A DNA stretch of 64,000 bases, taken from positions 1 through 64,000 of the forward strand of contig CAMCWK010000015.1 of assembly GCA_945882615.1 (NCBI GenBank), written 5' to 3'. The notes beneath the pieces were generated by a model that saw only the letters and a list, made by a program, of their open reading frames with translations, was not told the origin of the DNA and searched no databases. Position 1 is the stretch's first letter, and each line of letters opens with the position of its first letter. The DNA is from Rhizobium sp. Q54 (lineage in GTDB: Bacteria; Pseudomonadota; Alphaproteobacteria; Micropepsales; Micropepsaceae). Of this stretch, positions 18,894-29,832 are shown piece after piece. A program made the translations under genes and the position numbers.

Positions 18894-19985
18894 ATGCAGG
18901 CATTGAACGGCATTCTTTCCTGGGCCGAGCGGCGCGAGCGGCATCTGACCGGGGTGTGGCTGGCGGGCGGCTTTGCCTTTGACAGCTGGACCTTCGGCCG
19001 GATTGATCGCCCGGAAACCCAGGCGGTGTTCATCGTCTATCTGCTGGTGGCGGGTATCGCCATTGCCGTCCTGCACGCGCTGGAGTCCCGTCCCGAGGGC
19101 CGCAAGCCATCCGACAAGACCCGTACCATCCTGATCTTCATGACCCAGTTCGCGCTGGGGGCGCTGCTGTCGGGTTTCTGCGTCTTCTACATCCGCAGCG
19201 CCTCGCTCACGTCGTCCTGGCCGTTCCTGCTGGCGATGGCGGCGATCCTGATCGGCAGCGAGTATCTGCGCCGCTATCACACCCGGCTGGTGTTCGCCGC
19301 GCTGCTGCTGTTTTTCTCCATCTATTCCTACGCGATCCTGCTGGTGCCGATTGTGATCGGCCAGATTGGTGCCGTGCCATTCCTGATCAGCGGCATGGTC
19401 GCGGTGGGCATTTTCTTTGTGTACATGCGGGCCCTGGCGCGCTTGGGCCATGAGCGCTACCGCGGCGCCCGCATGCAGGTGGCGGCCGGCATGGTGCTGA
19501 TCACCATTGCGCTGAACGCGGCCTATTTCCTGCGTATTCTGCCGCCATTGCCATTGGTGTTGACCGATGCCGGCATTTATCACGGCGCCAAGCGCGTCAA
19601 TGGCGACTTCCAGGTTGCCGAGGAAGAGGAGCCCCCAGAATGGCAGGCGCTGTTCGGTAGCCATCCCATCATGCATATCCAGCCTGGCGCCAAGCTCTAT
19701 CTTTACAACGCGATATTTGCGCCGCGCGGTTTGAGCACCCGTATTGTACATGAATGGCAGCGGCTCGACCCGAAACTGGGCTGGGTGACCCAGCAGCGCA
19801 TATCCGTGCCCATCGTTGGAGGTCGCGAGAACGGCTTTCGCTACTACACGATCAAGACTGGTCCCAAGCCCGGTGAATGGCTGGTGCGGATCAATACCTA
19901 CGACGGCCGCTCGATCGGCAGGGTGCGCTTTGCGGTCAAGGAACAGGCGGTCCCCCCCGCCACCACCACCAAAACCCTCAAATAG
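18894..19985 (+). CDS. DUF2914-domain multi-pass membrane protein
   Basis: N-terminal TM array; C-term IVHEWQRLDPKLGWVTQQRISVPIVGGRENGFRYYTIKTGPKPGEWLVRINTYDGRSIGRVRFAV. Confidence 0.8.
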   Translation: MQALNGILSWAERRERHLTGVWLAGGFAFDSWTFGRIDRPETQAVFIVYLLVAGIAIAVLHALESRPEGRKPSDKTRTILIFMTQFALGALLSGFCVFYIRSASLTSSWPFLLAMAAILIGSEYLRRYHTRLVFAALLLFFSIYSYAILLVPIVIGQIGAVPFLISGMVAVGIFFVYMRALARLGHERYRGARMQVAAGMVLITIALNAAYFLRILPPLPLVLTDAGIYHGAKRVNGDFQVAEEEEPPEWQALFGSHPIMHIQPGAKLYLYNAIFAPRGLSTRIVHEWQRLDPKLGWVTQQRISVPIVGGRENGFRYYTIKTGPKPGEWLVRINTYDGRSIGRVRFAVKEQAVPPATTTKTLK

Positions 19986-20050
19986 CCGGATAGCGCTGCG
20001 ATAAGCGCCATTGCATCCCGAGCCGCTTCGGACTATTTCACAGTCCAGAT

Positions 20051-20980
20051 TTGAGATACCTAGAATTGTCCATCAATAAGACTGTTATATCACATCTGCG
20101 GCGCCTGGAAGCCGAGAGCATCCATATCATGCGCGAGGTGGCGGCCGAGTTCGCCAATCCGGTGATGCTCTATTCGGTGGGCAAGGATTCCGCTGTCATG
20201 CTGCACTTGGCGATGAAGGCCTTCTATCCCTCCAAGCCGCCATTCCCGCTGATGCACGTCAACACGACGTGGAAGTTCAAGGAGATGATCCAGTTCCGCG
20301 ACGAAACCGTCAAAAGGCTGGGCCTGGATTTCATCGAATACATCAACCAGGACGGTGTAGACCGCGGCATCAACCCGTTCGATTCCGGCTCGTCCCTGCA
20401 CACCCAAGTGATGAAGACCGAGGCGCTGAAGCAGGCGCTCGACAAATACGGTTTCGATGCCGCCTTTGGCGGGGCGCGCCGCGATGAGGAAAAGAGCCGC
20501 GCCAAGGAGCGCATCTTCTCGTTCCGCACCGCCACCCATGCCTGGGATCCCAAGAACCAGCGTCCCGAACTCTGGCGTGTCTACAACACCCGCATCGCCA
20601 AGGGCGAAAGCATCCGCGTTTTCCCGCTGTCCAACTGGACCGAGCTGGATATCTGGCAATATATCCTGGCCGAGAATATCCCGATCGTGCCGCTGTATTT
20701 CGCGCGCGTGCGTCCGGTGGTGGAACGCGCCGGCACGCTGATCATGAAGGACGACGAGCGCATGAAGCTGTTGCCGGGCGAAAAGGTGGAAGAGAAGCTG
20801 GTCCGCTTCCGCACCCTGGGTTGCTATCCGCTGACCGGCGCCATCGAGAGCGATGCCGACACACTGGAAGGAATCGTTACCGAAATGTTCACCGCCCGCA
20901 CCAGCGAGCGCCATGGCCGCCTCATCGACAGCGACGAAAAAGCATCTATGGAAAAAAAGAAGAAAGAAGGGTACTTCTGA
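20051..20980 (+). CDS. cysD: Sulfate adenylyltransferase subunit 2
   Basis: [46 protein letters not shown]...; [38 protein letters not shown]-terminus. Confidence 0.97.
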   Translation: MRYLELSINKTVISHLRRLEAESIHIMREVAAEFANPVMLYSVGKDSAVMLHLAMKAFYPSKPPFPLMHVNTTWKFKEMIQFRDETVKRLGLDFIEYINQDGVDRGINPFDSGSSLHTQVMKTEALKQALDKYGFDAAFGGARRDEEKSRAKERIFSFRTATHAWDPKNQRPELWRVYNTRIAKGESIRVFPLSNWTELDIWQYILAENIPIVPLYFARVRPVVERAGTLIMKDDERMKLLPGEKVEEKLVRFRTLGCYPLTGAIESDADTLEGIVTEMFTARTSERHGRLIDSDEKASMEKKKKEGYF

Positions 20981-22119
20981 TGCCCATGCGGGGGGAGGGG
21001 AGCATGCGACCGATTTACCGGCTGATCCTCGCCGCCGCGATCGCTTTCACGGCGCTGGTCTATTATCGCGGCGATTTTAACGCCGAAACCTTCGCGCTCG
21101 ATCCGGCGATGCAGCTTTCGACCGAAAGCTGGAAAGGCGTCCATTTCAGCGCGCCGACGATCAGTCTCATCAAGGCCGTGGTGGCCCAGCATGGCAAGCC
21201 GGCCGCGGCGGTTGAAGGCTGCACGCCTTTCACCCTTTTGTGGCTCGGCAATTCACAGCTCCACTATATCAACCAGTTTAAGACCGGCGATCACATCGCA
21301 CCGTACTGGATGCGCAGCGCCATAGCGTGTCCCGATACCACAACGCCACTGGGCATCTCGCTGCCCAATGCTGGCTTGCAGGAGCATTATGCGCTGGCGA
21401 GCTATGCGGTGGCGCGGCTGCCCTTGCGCATGATCCTGCTGGAGCTGTGCTTTGACGATTTGCGCGAGGATGGATTGCGCGGTGATTTTTCGGGTCTGCT
21501 GGAAGAATCTGACAGGCAACGGCTGAAGGCCAATCCCACGGGCCGGGACATCATGGCCCGCGCGGAAGGCGAATGGGGGGCTGCCAATCCGGCCGAGGAA
21601 AGCTCCGGACTGGAAGGGTTTGTCCAGAAGGGCGTCGAGGACAGGCTCGATGCCGGACTTGGCGAGATATGGCCCCTGTGGGCGAGCCGTCCCAACCTGC
21701 GCGGCCAGGTGCTGACGGATCTCTATTACTTCCGCAATGCCGCGCTGGGGATCAAGGCGACGACGGTCCGCAAGATGATCGGGCCGCGCTACATCCGCAA
21801 CATGGCGGCGCTGACCCAGCTTTTGGACGAAGCGCAAAGCCTCGGCATTCTGGTGGTCGCCTATATCGCTCCGATCCGGCAGGACATGACGTTGCCCTAT
21901 GATCTGGGGCAGTACACGGCTTGGAAAAAGGAAGTGGCCGATCTGAGAAAACGCAAGGGCGCGACGCTGGCCAATCTGGAAACGCTGGTTCCCGACAGGC
22001 TTTGGGGCACCTATCACGCAGATGATGTCGACTTCATGCATTTCCGCGGCGAGGGTCACAAAATACTCGCCAAGGCGCTGCTGCCCTATGTACAGGCCAA
22101 GATGGGCGAGAAGCGCTAG
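20980..22119 (+). CDS. SGNH-like protein paired with MBOAT acyltransferase
   Basis: N-term TM; WLGNSQLHYINQ block; ATG overlaps the cysD stop (TGATG) and the downstream MBOAT starts immediately after its stop. Confidence 0.55.
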   Translation: MPMRGEGSMRPIYRLILAAAIAFTALVYYRGDFNAETFALDPAMQLSTESWKGVHFSAPTISLIKAVVAQHGKPAAAVEGCTPFTLLWLGNSQLHYINQFKTGDHIAPYWMRSAIACPDTTTPLGISLPNAGLQEHYALASYAVARLPLRMILLELCFDDLREDGLRGDFSGLLEESDRQRLKANPTGRDIMARAEGEWGAANPAEESSGLEGFVQKGVEDRLDAGLGEIWPLWASRPNLRGQVLTDLYYFRNAALGIKATTVRKMIGPRYIRNMAALTQLLDEAQSLGILVVAYIAPIRQDMTLPYDLGQYTAWKKEVADLRKRKGATLANLETLVPDRLWGTYHADDVDFMHFRGEGHKILAKALLPYVQAKMGEKR

Positions 22120-23571
22120 ATGCTGTTCAACACGCTCAGCTACGTTCTCTTCCTCATCGTCATTGTCGCGGCCTATTGGGTCCTGCGGCCGTCATGGCGG
22201 GTGTGGCTCCTGCTCGGCGCAAGCCTGCTGTTCTATGCGCTCTGGCGCTGGGAATTCGTGGCGCTGATCGCATTCTCCGCCTTCGTCGACTACTACTTCT
22301 CGCTCAGGATACACGACGAGACGCGGCCGAAATGGCGCAAGGCCTTTCTGGTCATGAGCCTGTCGACCAATCTGGGACTGCTCGCCTATTTCAAATACGC
22401 GTACTTCCTCCGCGACAATGTCGCGGGCGTGGGCGATCTGCTCGGGCAATCCTGGCGGTTCGACATGTGGGATATCCTCCTGCCACTCGGCATCAGCTTC
22501 TACACGTTTCTCTCGGTCAGCTACACGGTGGACGTCTATCGCGGTCTGTTCACGCCGGTCCGCAATTTCTGGACTTATCTCACCTATGTCATGTTCTGGC
22601 CGCACATGATTGCCGGCCCGATCCTGCGCGCCGAGGAACTCCTGCCGCAGCTCACCCGCAGTATTCGTTTCGACAGCGACGCCTTCACGTCCGGCATACG
22701 CAAGATTTTGTTCGGCCTTTTCATGAAGGTTGGAATCGCCGATCAGATCGCGCCTTACGTCAATGAAGCGTTTCTCGCCAACCCGGCCCAGTTGAGCGCT
22801 CTCGACGTCTGGACGATGTCGTTCGCCTTCGGGCTTCAGATATATTTCGATTTTTCCGGCTACGGCATGATCGCCATCGGTTCCGCCGCCCTGATGGGTA
22901 TCCATTTTCCGGAGAATTTCAACTGGCCCTATCTCGCGACCTCGCCGCGCGATTTCTGGCGGCGCTGGCACATCACCCTGTCATCCTGGATACGCGACTA
23001 TCTTTATTTGCCGCTAAGTGGGGCGCGCTTCCGTGGCCAGTCCGAAGGCGGGCTCGATGTTCAGGTACTGCGGCCGGACTCCTGGCGGCTGACGCTGTCC
23101 TTGTTCCTGACCTGGTTCCTGATGGGCCTGTGGCACGGCGCCGCCTGGACCTTCGCCGTTTGGGGGCTGTGGCATGCGGTCTTCATCTGGCTCTATCGCG
23201 TCACGTCTCCGCGCCTGGACGGCGTGCCGCTGGTGATCCGAAATGTAGGGGGCTGGGCCCTGACGATCAGCATAACCATGCTGGCCTGGATTCCGTTCCG
23301 GGCGCAGTCGCTGGGCGATGCCTTTACCCTTTGGGGGCGCATATTCGATATCCACGCCTACACGCATCTGACCTTCCGTGAAAATTTTTACTTGATTGTC
23401 GCGGTGGTGTTTGGTGGCATGATCGCGCTGTATTTCGCGCAAGGCTTGCTCGCGCGCATGAACGACCGTCCGGCGCGCTGGACCGTGGAGGTCTTTTCCA
23501 TGGCCATCGTCATCTTCGTGGTGTTTATCTTCCTGCGCCCCGTCGAACAATTCATCTATTTTCAGTTCTGA
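22120..23571 (+). CDS. MBOAT family O-acyltransferase (AlgI-like)
   Basis: [110 protein letters not shown]. Confidence 0.95.
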   Translation: MLFNTLSYVLFLIVIVAAYWVLRPSWRVWLLLGASLLFYALWRWEFVALIAFSAFVDYYFSLRIHDETRPKWRKAFLVMSLSTNLGLLAYFKYAYFLRDNVAGVGDLLGQSWRFDMWDILLPLGISFYTFLSVSYTVDVYRGLFTPVRNFWTYLTYVMFWPHMIAGPILRAEELLPQLTRSIRFDSDAFTSGIRKILFGLFMKVGIADQIAPYVNEAFLANPAQLSALDVWTMSFAFGLQIYFDFSGYGMIAIGSAALMGIHFPENFNWPYLATSPRDFWRRWHITLSSWIRDYLYLPLSGARFRGQSEGGLDVQVLRPDSWRLTLSLFLTWFLMGLWHGAAWTFAVWGLWHAVFIWLYRVTSPRLDGVPLVIRNVGGWALTISITMLAWIPFRAQSLGDAFTLWGRIFDIHAYTHLTFRENFYLIVAVVFGGMIALYFAQGLLARMNDRPARWTVEVFSMAIVIFVVFIFLRPVEQFIYFQF

Positions 23572-23579
23572 AGATTTTC

Positions 23580-25466
23580 ATGAACGCCCCCACCGATCTT
23601 CAAAAGTTTCTCGCCGCACAGGAAAGGAAGTCGCTGCTGCGCTTTCTCACTTGCGGCAGCGTCGATGACGGCAAGTCCACGCTCATCGGGCGATTGCTTT
23701 ACGACACCAAGCTGCTGTTCGAAGACACCCTGGCGTCGTTGGAGAAGGATTCCAAGAAATTCGGCACCACCGGTGAGGATATCGATTTTGCGCTGCTGGT
23801 AGACGGGCTGGAAGCCGAGCGCGAGCAGGGCATCACCATCGATGTTGCCTACCGCTTTTTTGCCACGGACAAGCGCAAGTTCATCGTCGCCGACACGCCC
23901 GGGCATGAACAATATACCCGCAACATGGCGACCGGCGCTTCCAACAGCGATCTTGCCGTCATTCTGATCGATGCGCGCAAGGGCGTGCTGACCCAGACCC
24001 GCCGCCATGCCTATATCGCCTCGCTGCTCGGTATCCGTCACATCGTGCTGGCGGTGAACAAGATAGACTTGATGGATTATTCCCAACAGGTGTTCGACGG
24101 TATCGTGGCGGACTTCCAGGCCTTTGCCGCGCGTCTGAATTTTTCCACCCAGGTCGCCATTCCGATTTCGGCACGCTTTGGCGTCAATGTGATTGCCAAA
24201 GGCGATGAAACGCCATGGTACAAAGGTCCGGCGCTGCTCGCCCATCTGGAAGCGGTGGACGTGGACACGGCCTTGGCTGACAAGGCGTTTCGCCTGCCGG
24301 TGCAGTGGGTCAACCGTCCCGACCTGGATTTTCGTGGCTTCTCTGGCACCATTGCCGGTGGACGCGTCAAGCCGGGCGATACCATCGCGGTAGCCAAGTC
24401 CGGCAAGACCAGCAGAGTCACGCGCATCGTGACCATGGATGGCGATCTCCCCGAAGCCGTGGCTGGCGACGCCATCACCCTGACCCTGGCCGATGAGGTC
24501 GATATTAGCCGCGGCGATGTGCTGGCCGATCCCCAGGCGCGTCCCGCCGTGTCCGATCAGTTCGCGGCGCATCTGCTCTGGATGTCGGATGACGAACTGC
24601 TCCCCGGCCGCCAGTATTTATTGAAGCTGGGCACTGCCACCGTTCCGGCGCAGGTTTCCGCCCTCAAGCACAAGATCGACGTCAACAGTCTTGACCATCT
24701 GGCGGGTAAGACCCTGGCGCTGAACGAAGTGGGCTACTGCAATATCTCCTTGTCCCAGCCGCTGGCCTTCGATCCTTACAAGGACAATCGTGATACCGGT
24801 GGGTTTATCCTGATCGACCGCTTCACCAACGCCACGGTCGGCGCCGGCATGATCGATTTCTCGCTGATGCGCGCGACCAACGTCCACTGGCAGGCATTGG
24901 ACGTGAACAAGCAGGCGCGCGCGGCGATGAAGGGCCAGAAACCGGTGATCCTGTGGTTCACCGGCCTGTCGGGCTCCGGCAAATCCACCATCGCCAATCT
25001 GGTGGAAAAGTCATTGGCAGCCGAGGGCAAACATACCTATCTGCTGGATGGCGACAATGTCCGCCACGGCCTGAACAAGGATCTGGGATTCACCGATGCC
25101 GACCGGGTGGAGAATATCCGCCGGGTGGGCGAGACGGCCAAGCTGTTCGTGGATGCGGGCTTGATCGTGCTGACCGCCTTCATTTCGCCCTTCCGCTCCG
25201 AACGTCGCATGGCGCGCGAAGTGGTGGGCGAAGGCGAGTTCCTGGAAATATTCGTGGATACTCCCATCGAGATCTGCATGCAGCGCGATCCCAAGGGGCT
25301 CTATGAGAAGGCGAGGGCGGGCACGATCAAGAACTTCACCGGAATCGACAGCCCCTACGAGACCCCGGAAAAGGCCGAACTGACAATCCGTCCCGTGGAA
25401 GGCAGCCCGGAATTTCATGCCCAGGCCATCGTCAAGTACCTGCGCGACAAGGGCTATTTGGGCTAG
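23580..25466 (+). CDS. cysNC: Bifunctional sulfate adenylyltransferase subunit 1/adenylylsulfate kinase (CysN-CysC fusion)
   Basis: [19 protein letters not shown]...[17 protein letters not shown] (CysN GTPase); C-term [21 protein letters not shown]...[15 protein letters not shown] (APS kinase). Confidence 0.97.
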   Translation: MNAPTDLQKFLAAQERKSLLRFLTCGSVDDGKSTLIGRLLYDTKLLFEDTLASLEKDSKKFGTTGEDIDFALLVDGLEAEREQGITIDVAYRFFATDKRKFIVADTPGHEQYTRNMATGASNSDLAVILIDARKGVLTQTRRHAYIASLLGIRHIVLAVNKIDLMDYSQQVFDGIVADFQAFAARLNFSTQVAIPISARFGVNVIAKGDETPWYKGPALLAHLEAVDVDTALADKAFRLPVQWVNRPDLDFRGFSGTIAGGRVKPGDTIAVAKSGKTSRVTRIVTMDGDLPEAVAGDAITLTLADEVDISRGDVLADPQARPAVSDQFAAHLLWMSDDELLPGRQYLLKLGTATVPAQVSALKHKIDVNSLDHLAGKTLALNEVGYCNISLSQPLAFDPYKDNRDTGGFILIDRFTNATVGAGMIDFSLMRATNVHWQALDVNKQARAAMKGQKPVILWFTGLSGSGKSTIANLVEKSLAAEGKHTYLLDGDNVRHGLNKDLGFTDADRVENIRRVGETAKLFVDAGLIVLTAFISPFRSERRMAREVVGEGEFLEIFVDTPIEICMQRDPKGLYEKARAGTIKNFTGIDSPYETPEKAELTIRPVEGSPEFHAQAIVKYLRDKGYLG

Positions 25467-25535
25467 GGCAGGGTGCTGGCGCGCGCCCTGCGTTGCCGCT
25501 ATACGACCTGCCCAGAAAAGCCGGAAAAATTGCCC

Positions 25536-26714
25536 ATGAAGACCGTCGCGAACTTTGACCGGATCGGCGAGGAAAATGCCTTTGCCGTGCTGGCCCGGGC
25601 CAATGCCCTGGCGGCCCAGGGACGCGATATCATCAATCTGGGCATCGGCCAGCCGGATTTTCGTACCCCCGACCACATCGCCGAAGCCGCCATCAAGGCG
25701 ATCCGGGACGGCCATCACGGCTATACCGCCGCCACCGGCATTCCGGTGCTGCGCGAGGCGGTGGCCGCGGACCTGCACAAGCGGTTCGGCGCCAATGTCT
25801 CGCCCGACGAAGTGATGATCATGCCGGGCGGCAAGCCCACCATGTTCATGTCCATCCTGATGTTCGGCGAGCCGGGCGTGGAGATCATGTATCCCGACCC
25901 CGGATTTCCCATCTATCGCTCGATGATCGAATATACCGGCGCCACCCCGGTGCCGATCCCGATCCGCGAGGAGAACGGCTTTGCCTTCTCGGCGGAGGAA
26001 GCTTTAAGCCTGATCACGCCCCAGACCCGGCTGATCATCATCAACTCGCCTGCCAATCCGACCGGCGGCGTCACCCCCAAGGCCGAAGTCGACAAGTTCG
26101 TCGCCGGCATGGAGACGTGGCCCGAGGTCGCGATCATGTCCGACGAGATCTATGACCAGTTGATCTATGACGGGCAGGAGCATGTCACGCTGCTCAACTA
26201 TCCCTCCATCCGCAATCGCCTGATCCTGCTGAACGGCTGGTCCAAGACCTATGCCATGACCGGCTGGCGGCTGGGCTATGCGATCTGGCCCGGCAAGCTG
26301 TACGAGAATGCCCGCAAGCTGGCGGTGAACCTGCATTCCTGCGTCAACGCGCCCACCCAGTATGCCGGCGTCGCCGCGCTGACGGGTCCGCAGGACGCGG
26401 TCGCGCATATGCGCGCCGAGTTCGACAAGCGCCGCAAGGTGGTGGTCGAAGGTCTCAACAAGCTGCCGGGCGTGTCCTGCATCGTCCCCGCGGGCGCCTT
26501 TTATGCCTTCCCGAATATCAAACAGACCGGCTGGAAGGCCAAGCCGCTGGCCAATGCGCTGCTGGACGAAACCGGCGTCGCCCTGATCGGCGGTCCGGAT
26601 TTTGGTATCCTGGGCGAAGGCTATCTTCGCCTGTCCTATGCCAATTCGACCGAGAACATCCTCAAGGCGCTGGGCCGCATGGGCGAGTTCCTGTCGTCGC
26701 GCACGGCAGCATGA
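25536..26714 (+). CDS. PLP-dependent class I/II aminotransferase
   Basis: NLGIGQPDFRTPDHIAEAA; NSPANPTGG; MSDEIYDQLIY; LNGWSKTYAMTGWRLGY. Confidence 0.93.
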   Translation: MKTVANFDRIGEENAFAVLARANALAAQGRDIINLGIGQPDFRTPDHIAEAAIKAIRDGHHGYTAATGIPVLREAVAADLHKRFGANVSPDEVMIMPGGKPTMFMSILMFGEPGVEIMYPDPGFPIYRSMIEYTGATPVPIPIREENGFAFSAEEALSLITPQTRLIIINSPANPTGGVTPKAEVDKFVAGMETWPEVAIMSDEIYDQLIYDGQEHVTLLNYPSIRNRLILLNGWSKTYAMTGWRLGYAIWPGKLYENARKLAVNLHSCVNAPTQYAGVAALTGPQDAVAHMRAEFDKRRKVVVEGLNKLPGVSCIVPAGAFYAFPNIKQTGWKAKPLANALLDETGVALIGGPDFGILGEGYLRLSYANSTENILKALGRMGEFLSSRTAA

Positions 26715-26727
26715 GTCGGGGGATTTG

Positions 26728-27840
26728 TCATCGCTTTAAGCGCTCAGAAACTGCATGTGCAGCCGCTGCATTGCCTTCCGCAGTCCAGTGTATGTCCAGC
26801 CAATAGTAAAGCCGATGCCCCTTCTTGGCGGCCATCTGTAGATCCTTGGTAATGTTGACGACGTGGATTTGGCGCCCGTTCAGGTATCGCTCAAAAGCGG
26901 AGTCGAACTCCTGCTGATCCTTGATGTTGCGGATACCAAGATGGCGCCAGCGGATCTCATCTTCTGGATGAACTGAATAGCTCAATGGAAAGTAAACCAC
27001 GCTCAAATCGCTGCCAGATTGTTGAACGACCTGCTTGAGCTGATCATACAGTCTAATGGACTTAAGCTCGCTTTCGCCTAATGGATTGAATGGAGCTATG
27101 GGCACCTCCATCGCTCGACCTGCGCCCGCCACCGTCTTCGTATGGACTGGATCTAGCCTATTTTGAATTTCAGTCCAGATTTTCCAGATATAAAAAACGC
27201 TCGCGAATTTTTTCAAACGTGCGCGCCAGATCTGGTCTGGTGGCAAATTTTGCTCGGTAATATAACCGAATTTATCCACAGCGAAGCGTTGGCGCGAATC
27301 AGCGTTCACTGCCATGGAGCCGTAAACGAACTGAAGCACGAGGTCGGGGCGGTAACGAGCCCCTTCGTGCTTGTACCAGTTAAGTTGCGGTCCGGCGTAC
27401 ATAGCAGGGACGCCCGCATTAATTAATTCAATCCGTTGTCCAGTGGCGAAGCCGCGCGCCTCCAGAAACTCTGGCAATAACGCTGCAAAGCTTTTTTGGT
27501 AATTTACGCCCCATCCATACGCGAATGAGGGGCCCAGCAATAAAATGCGGTAGGTGTTTTTGGGTTTTGCTATAGGGTATTCAACACCCGGTCGGGGAAC
27601 GCGAAAACCGGCACTGTTGGTATAATAGTTCGCACGAAATTCCGAGGTCTGATGCTCGAATGATAAGTTTGGTTTGTTGCCGTACCCGGCGTGCGGCTCG
27701 TGCTGATATATAGGCAGAGCTGCGCGACGAAATAAAAAGTCTCCTACCGTCACGTAATAAAAGGCTTGCAGCGCTATTTCGACAACAACAAACAAGAATA
27801 GCAGGTAGGCGATTGCTCCGGCGATTTTTCCTTTGTGCAT
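26728..27840 (-). CDS. SGNH/GDSL hydrolase-like, N-terminally membrane-anchored
   Basis: N-term TM; YGNKPNLSFEHQTSEFRANYYTNSAGFRVPR...YRILLLGPSFAYGWGVNYQKSFAALLPEFLE; LDIHWTAEGNAAAAHAV near C-terminus. Visibly more AT-rich than flanks. Confidence 0.7.
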   Translation of the reverse strand: MHKGKIAGAIAYLLFLFVVVEIALQAFYYVTVGDFLFRRAALPIYQHEPHAGYGNKPNLSFEHQTSEFRANYYTNSAGFRVPRPGVEYPIAKPKNTYRILLLGPSFAYGWGVNYQKSFAALLPEFLEARGFATGQRIELINAGVPAMYAGPQLNWYKHEGARYRPDLVLQFVYGSMAVNADSRQRFAVDKFGYITEQNLPPDQIWRARLKKFASVFYIWKIWTEIQNRLDPVHTKTVAGAGRAMEVPIAPFNPLGESELKSIRLYDQLKQVVQQSGSDLSVVYFPLSYSVHPEDEIRWRHLGIRNIKDQQEFDSAFERYLNGRQIHVVNITKDLQMAAKKGHRLYYWLDIHWTAEGNAAAAHAVSERLKR

Positions 27841-27899
27841 GGTTTTGGGTAACCGGAAGCTCGACGTGCCGCAAGGATTTTGAATATTATGCCTAGCCT

Positions 27900-28592
27900 A
27901 TGATAGCATTGAAGCTGTTCAAAGCCGTAATCTTCGATTGCGACGGCGTGTTGGTTGACAGTGAGGTTCTGGCGCTGGAAGTTGAGCTCGCCATCCTGCG
28001 TGAGCAGGGGCTGGAGTTTGAGCGGGGCGATTACATCAACCGCTTCATGGGGCTTTCCTATGACGCCTTTCACCAGGTGATGGACGAGGAAGCGCAGCTG
28101 CGCATCGGGCGGCCCATTTCCCAAGTCATTCGTGAAGACCTCGCCACCCGCCTGCGCCAGACCATGATCGCGCGCTTGACCGAAATCTCCGGCGCGAGTG
28201 CGGCGGTTGCCTCGGTAACCTTGCCCAAGGCCGTCGCAAGCTCCAGTACCAAAGAAGGGCTGGAGCGCAAGCTGCGCCAGGTCGGGCTGTGGGACCATTT
28301 CGCGCCCCATGTCTATTCCGCCGCCCATGTCACGCATGCCAAGCCGGCCCCGGACCTGTTCCTGCATGCCGCCAATGCGCTTGGGATCGCGCCGGCCGAT
28401 TGCCTGGTTATCGAGGACAGCGTCAACGGCGTGCTGGCCGCCAGGGCCGCGGGCATGCGCTGCTGGGGTTTTCTGGGCGGCGGTCATGCCCATGACGGGC
28501 TGGCGCCGCGGCTGACGGCGGCAGGGGCGGCGCGCATTGTGGCGCATTGGCATGAGGCCGTACGGCTGCTGCCGGAAGTCCTTAGCCGTTAA
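27900..28592 (+). CDS. HAD superfamily hydrolase (phosphoglycolate/beta-phosphoglucomutase-like)
   Basis: KAVIFDCDGVLVDSEVLALE...KPAPDLFLHAANALGIAPADCLVIEDSVNGVLAARAAGM. Confidence 0.92.
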   Translation: MIALKLFKAVIFDCDGVLVDSEVLALEVELAILREQGLEFERGDYINRFMGLSYDAFHQVMDEEAQLRIGRPISQVIREDLATRLRQTMIARLTEISGASAAVASVTLPKAVASSSTKEGLERKLRQVGLWDHFAPHVYSAAHVTHAKPAPDLFLHAANALGIAPADCLVIEDSVNGVLAARAAGMRCWGFLGGGHAHDGLAPRLTAAGAARIVAHWHEAVRLLPEVLSR

Positions 28593-28672
28593 GCGGTAAT
28601 ATTAACGCGAATGCGCGATTGGGACCTGTGCCAAAATGGGATACTTCGGTTTTGAAATCAGGTGAGGCGGCC

Positions 28673-28822
28673 ATGTCGGCGGTTTCGGACAATGCTGTAC
28701 GGGGTGTGGGGCATGTGGCGTTGGCCACGGTTGCTGCAGCGTCTCTGATTGCGGTCTGCGCCGCCGCCCTAGTTGTCACCCTGGTCTGCGCCGCGCCGCT
28801 GCGGCTGCTTCAGGCGCGGTAG
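28673..28822 (+). CDS. Hypothetical small single-TM protein
   Basis: MSAVSDNAVRGVGHVALATVAAASLIAVCAAALVVTLVCAAPLRLLQAR; hydrophobic; overlaps the 3' end of the convergent epimerase. Confidence 0.35.
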   Translation: MSAVSDNAVRGVGHVALATVAAASLIAVCAAALVVTLVCAAPLRLLQAR

Positions 28823-29832
28823 TAGCTCTTAAACCAGTCCACGAATTTGGGAATGCCGACGCTGATGGGCGTGGAGGGCTCAAAGCCCAGCGCCTTCTGG
28901 CTGGCGGTGATATCGGCATAGGTGATGGGCACGTCGCCGGGCTGCATCGGCTCCATCGTCATCTGCGCCTTTTTGCCCAGAGCCTTTTCGATTTCGGCGA
29001 TGAAGTCGGTCAACTTTTCCGCTCTGTGGTTGCCCAGGTTATAGATCGCGTGCGGCGGCGTGCCGCCGTTTTTTGAATCGGAAGAGGGGGGGTGGTCCAG
29101 CGCCCGCACTACCCCATCGACAATATCGTCGATATAGGTGAAGTCGCGCCACAGCTCGCCGCCATTGAAGACCTTGATCGGTTCACCGGCGCTGATTGCC
29201 TTGGCGAACAGGATCGGCGCCATGTCAGGCCGGCCCCAAGGGCCATAGACGGTGAAAAAGCGCAGGCCCGTGGACGCAAGTCCATAGAGATGGGCATAGG
29301 CGTGGCCGAACAGTTCATCCGCCCGCTTGGTGGCGGCATAGAGCGAGTTGGGATGCTCCACCGGATCGCCTACCGCAAAAGGGGTTTTCTGATTGGCGCC
29401 ATAGACCGAAGAGGAGCTGGCATAAACCAGGTGCTTCAGGGCGGCCCCTCCCGAGCTTTGAAGCGCGCGCGCCATTTCCAATATCACCACCTGTCCCATC
29501 ACATTGGAGGTGACATAGGCATAAGGATTGACCAGCGAGTAGCGCACCCCCGCCTGCGCCGCCAGATGCACGATACCGGTGATGCCAGGAAAATCCGTCG
29601 CCAGCTTCAACATCCTGTCACGGTCGGAAATATCGATCTGATGGAAGTCGAAGGCCCTGTTGGGCGTCAGTCGCGCCAGCCGTGCCTGTTTCAGCGCGAC
29701 GTCGTAATAGTCATTGAGATTGTCGATGCCGATCACGGCATCGCCCCGCGCCAGCAGGGCTTGGCTCACGGCAGCACCAATGAAACCGGCGGCGCCGGTC
29801 ACCAGGATGATGCGGCCGCTGCTGCCGCTCAT
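28810..29832 (-). CDS. NAD-dependent sugar epimerase (UDP-glucuronate 4-epimerase-like)
   Basis: ILVTGAAGFIGAAVSQALLARGDAVIGIDNLNDYYDVALKQARLARL; VHLAAQAGVRYSLVNPYAYVTSN; SLYAATKRADELFGHAYAHLYGL. Confidence 0.9.
   Translation of the reverse strand: MSGSSGRIILVTGAAGFIGAAVSQALLARGDAVIGIDNLNDYYDVALKQARLARLTPNRAFDFHQIDISDRDRMLKLATDFPGITGIVHLAAQAGVRYSLVNPYAYVTSNVMGQVVILEMARALQSSGGAALKHLVYASSSSVYGANQKTPFAVGDPVEHPNSLYAATKRADELFGHAYAHLYGLASTGLRFFTVYGPWGRPDMAPILFAKAISAGEPIKVFNGGELWRDFTYIDDIVDGVVRALDHPPSSDSKNGGTPPHAIYNLGNHRAEKLTDFIAEIEKALGKKAQMTMEPMQPGDVPITYADITASQKALGFEPSTPISVGIPKFVDWFKSYYRA

Noticed and set aside
25467-25492. GCAGGG...CCCTGC inverted repeat after cysNC as a terminator
   Set aside because: Short stem, large GC-rich loop and no following T tract; not supportable as a terminator.
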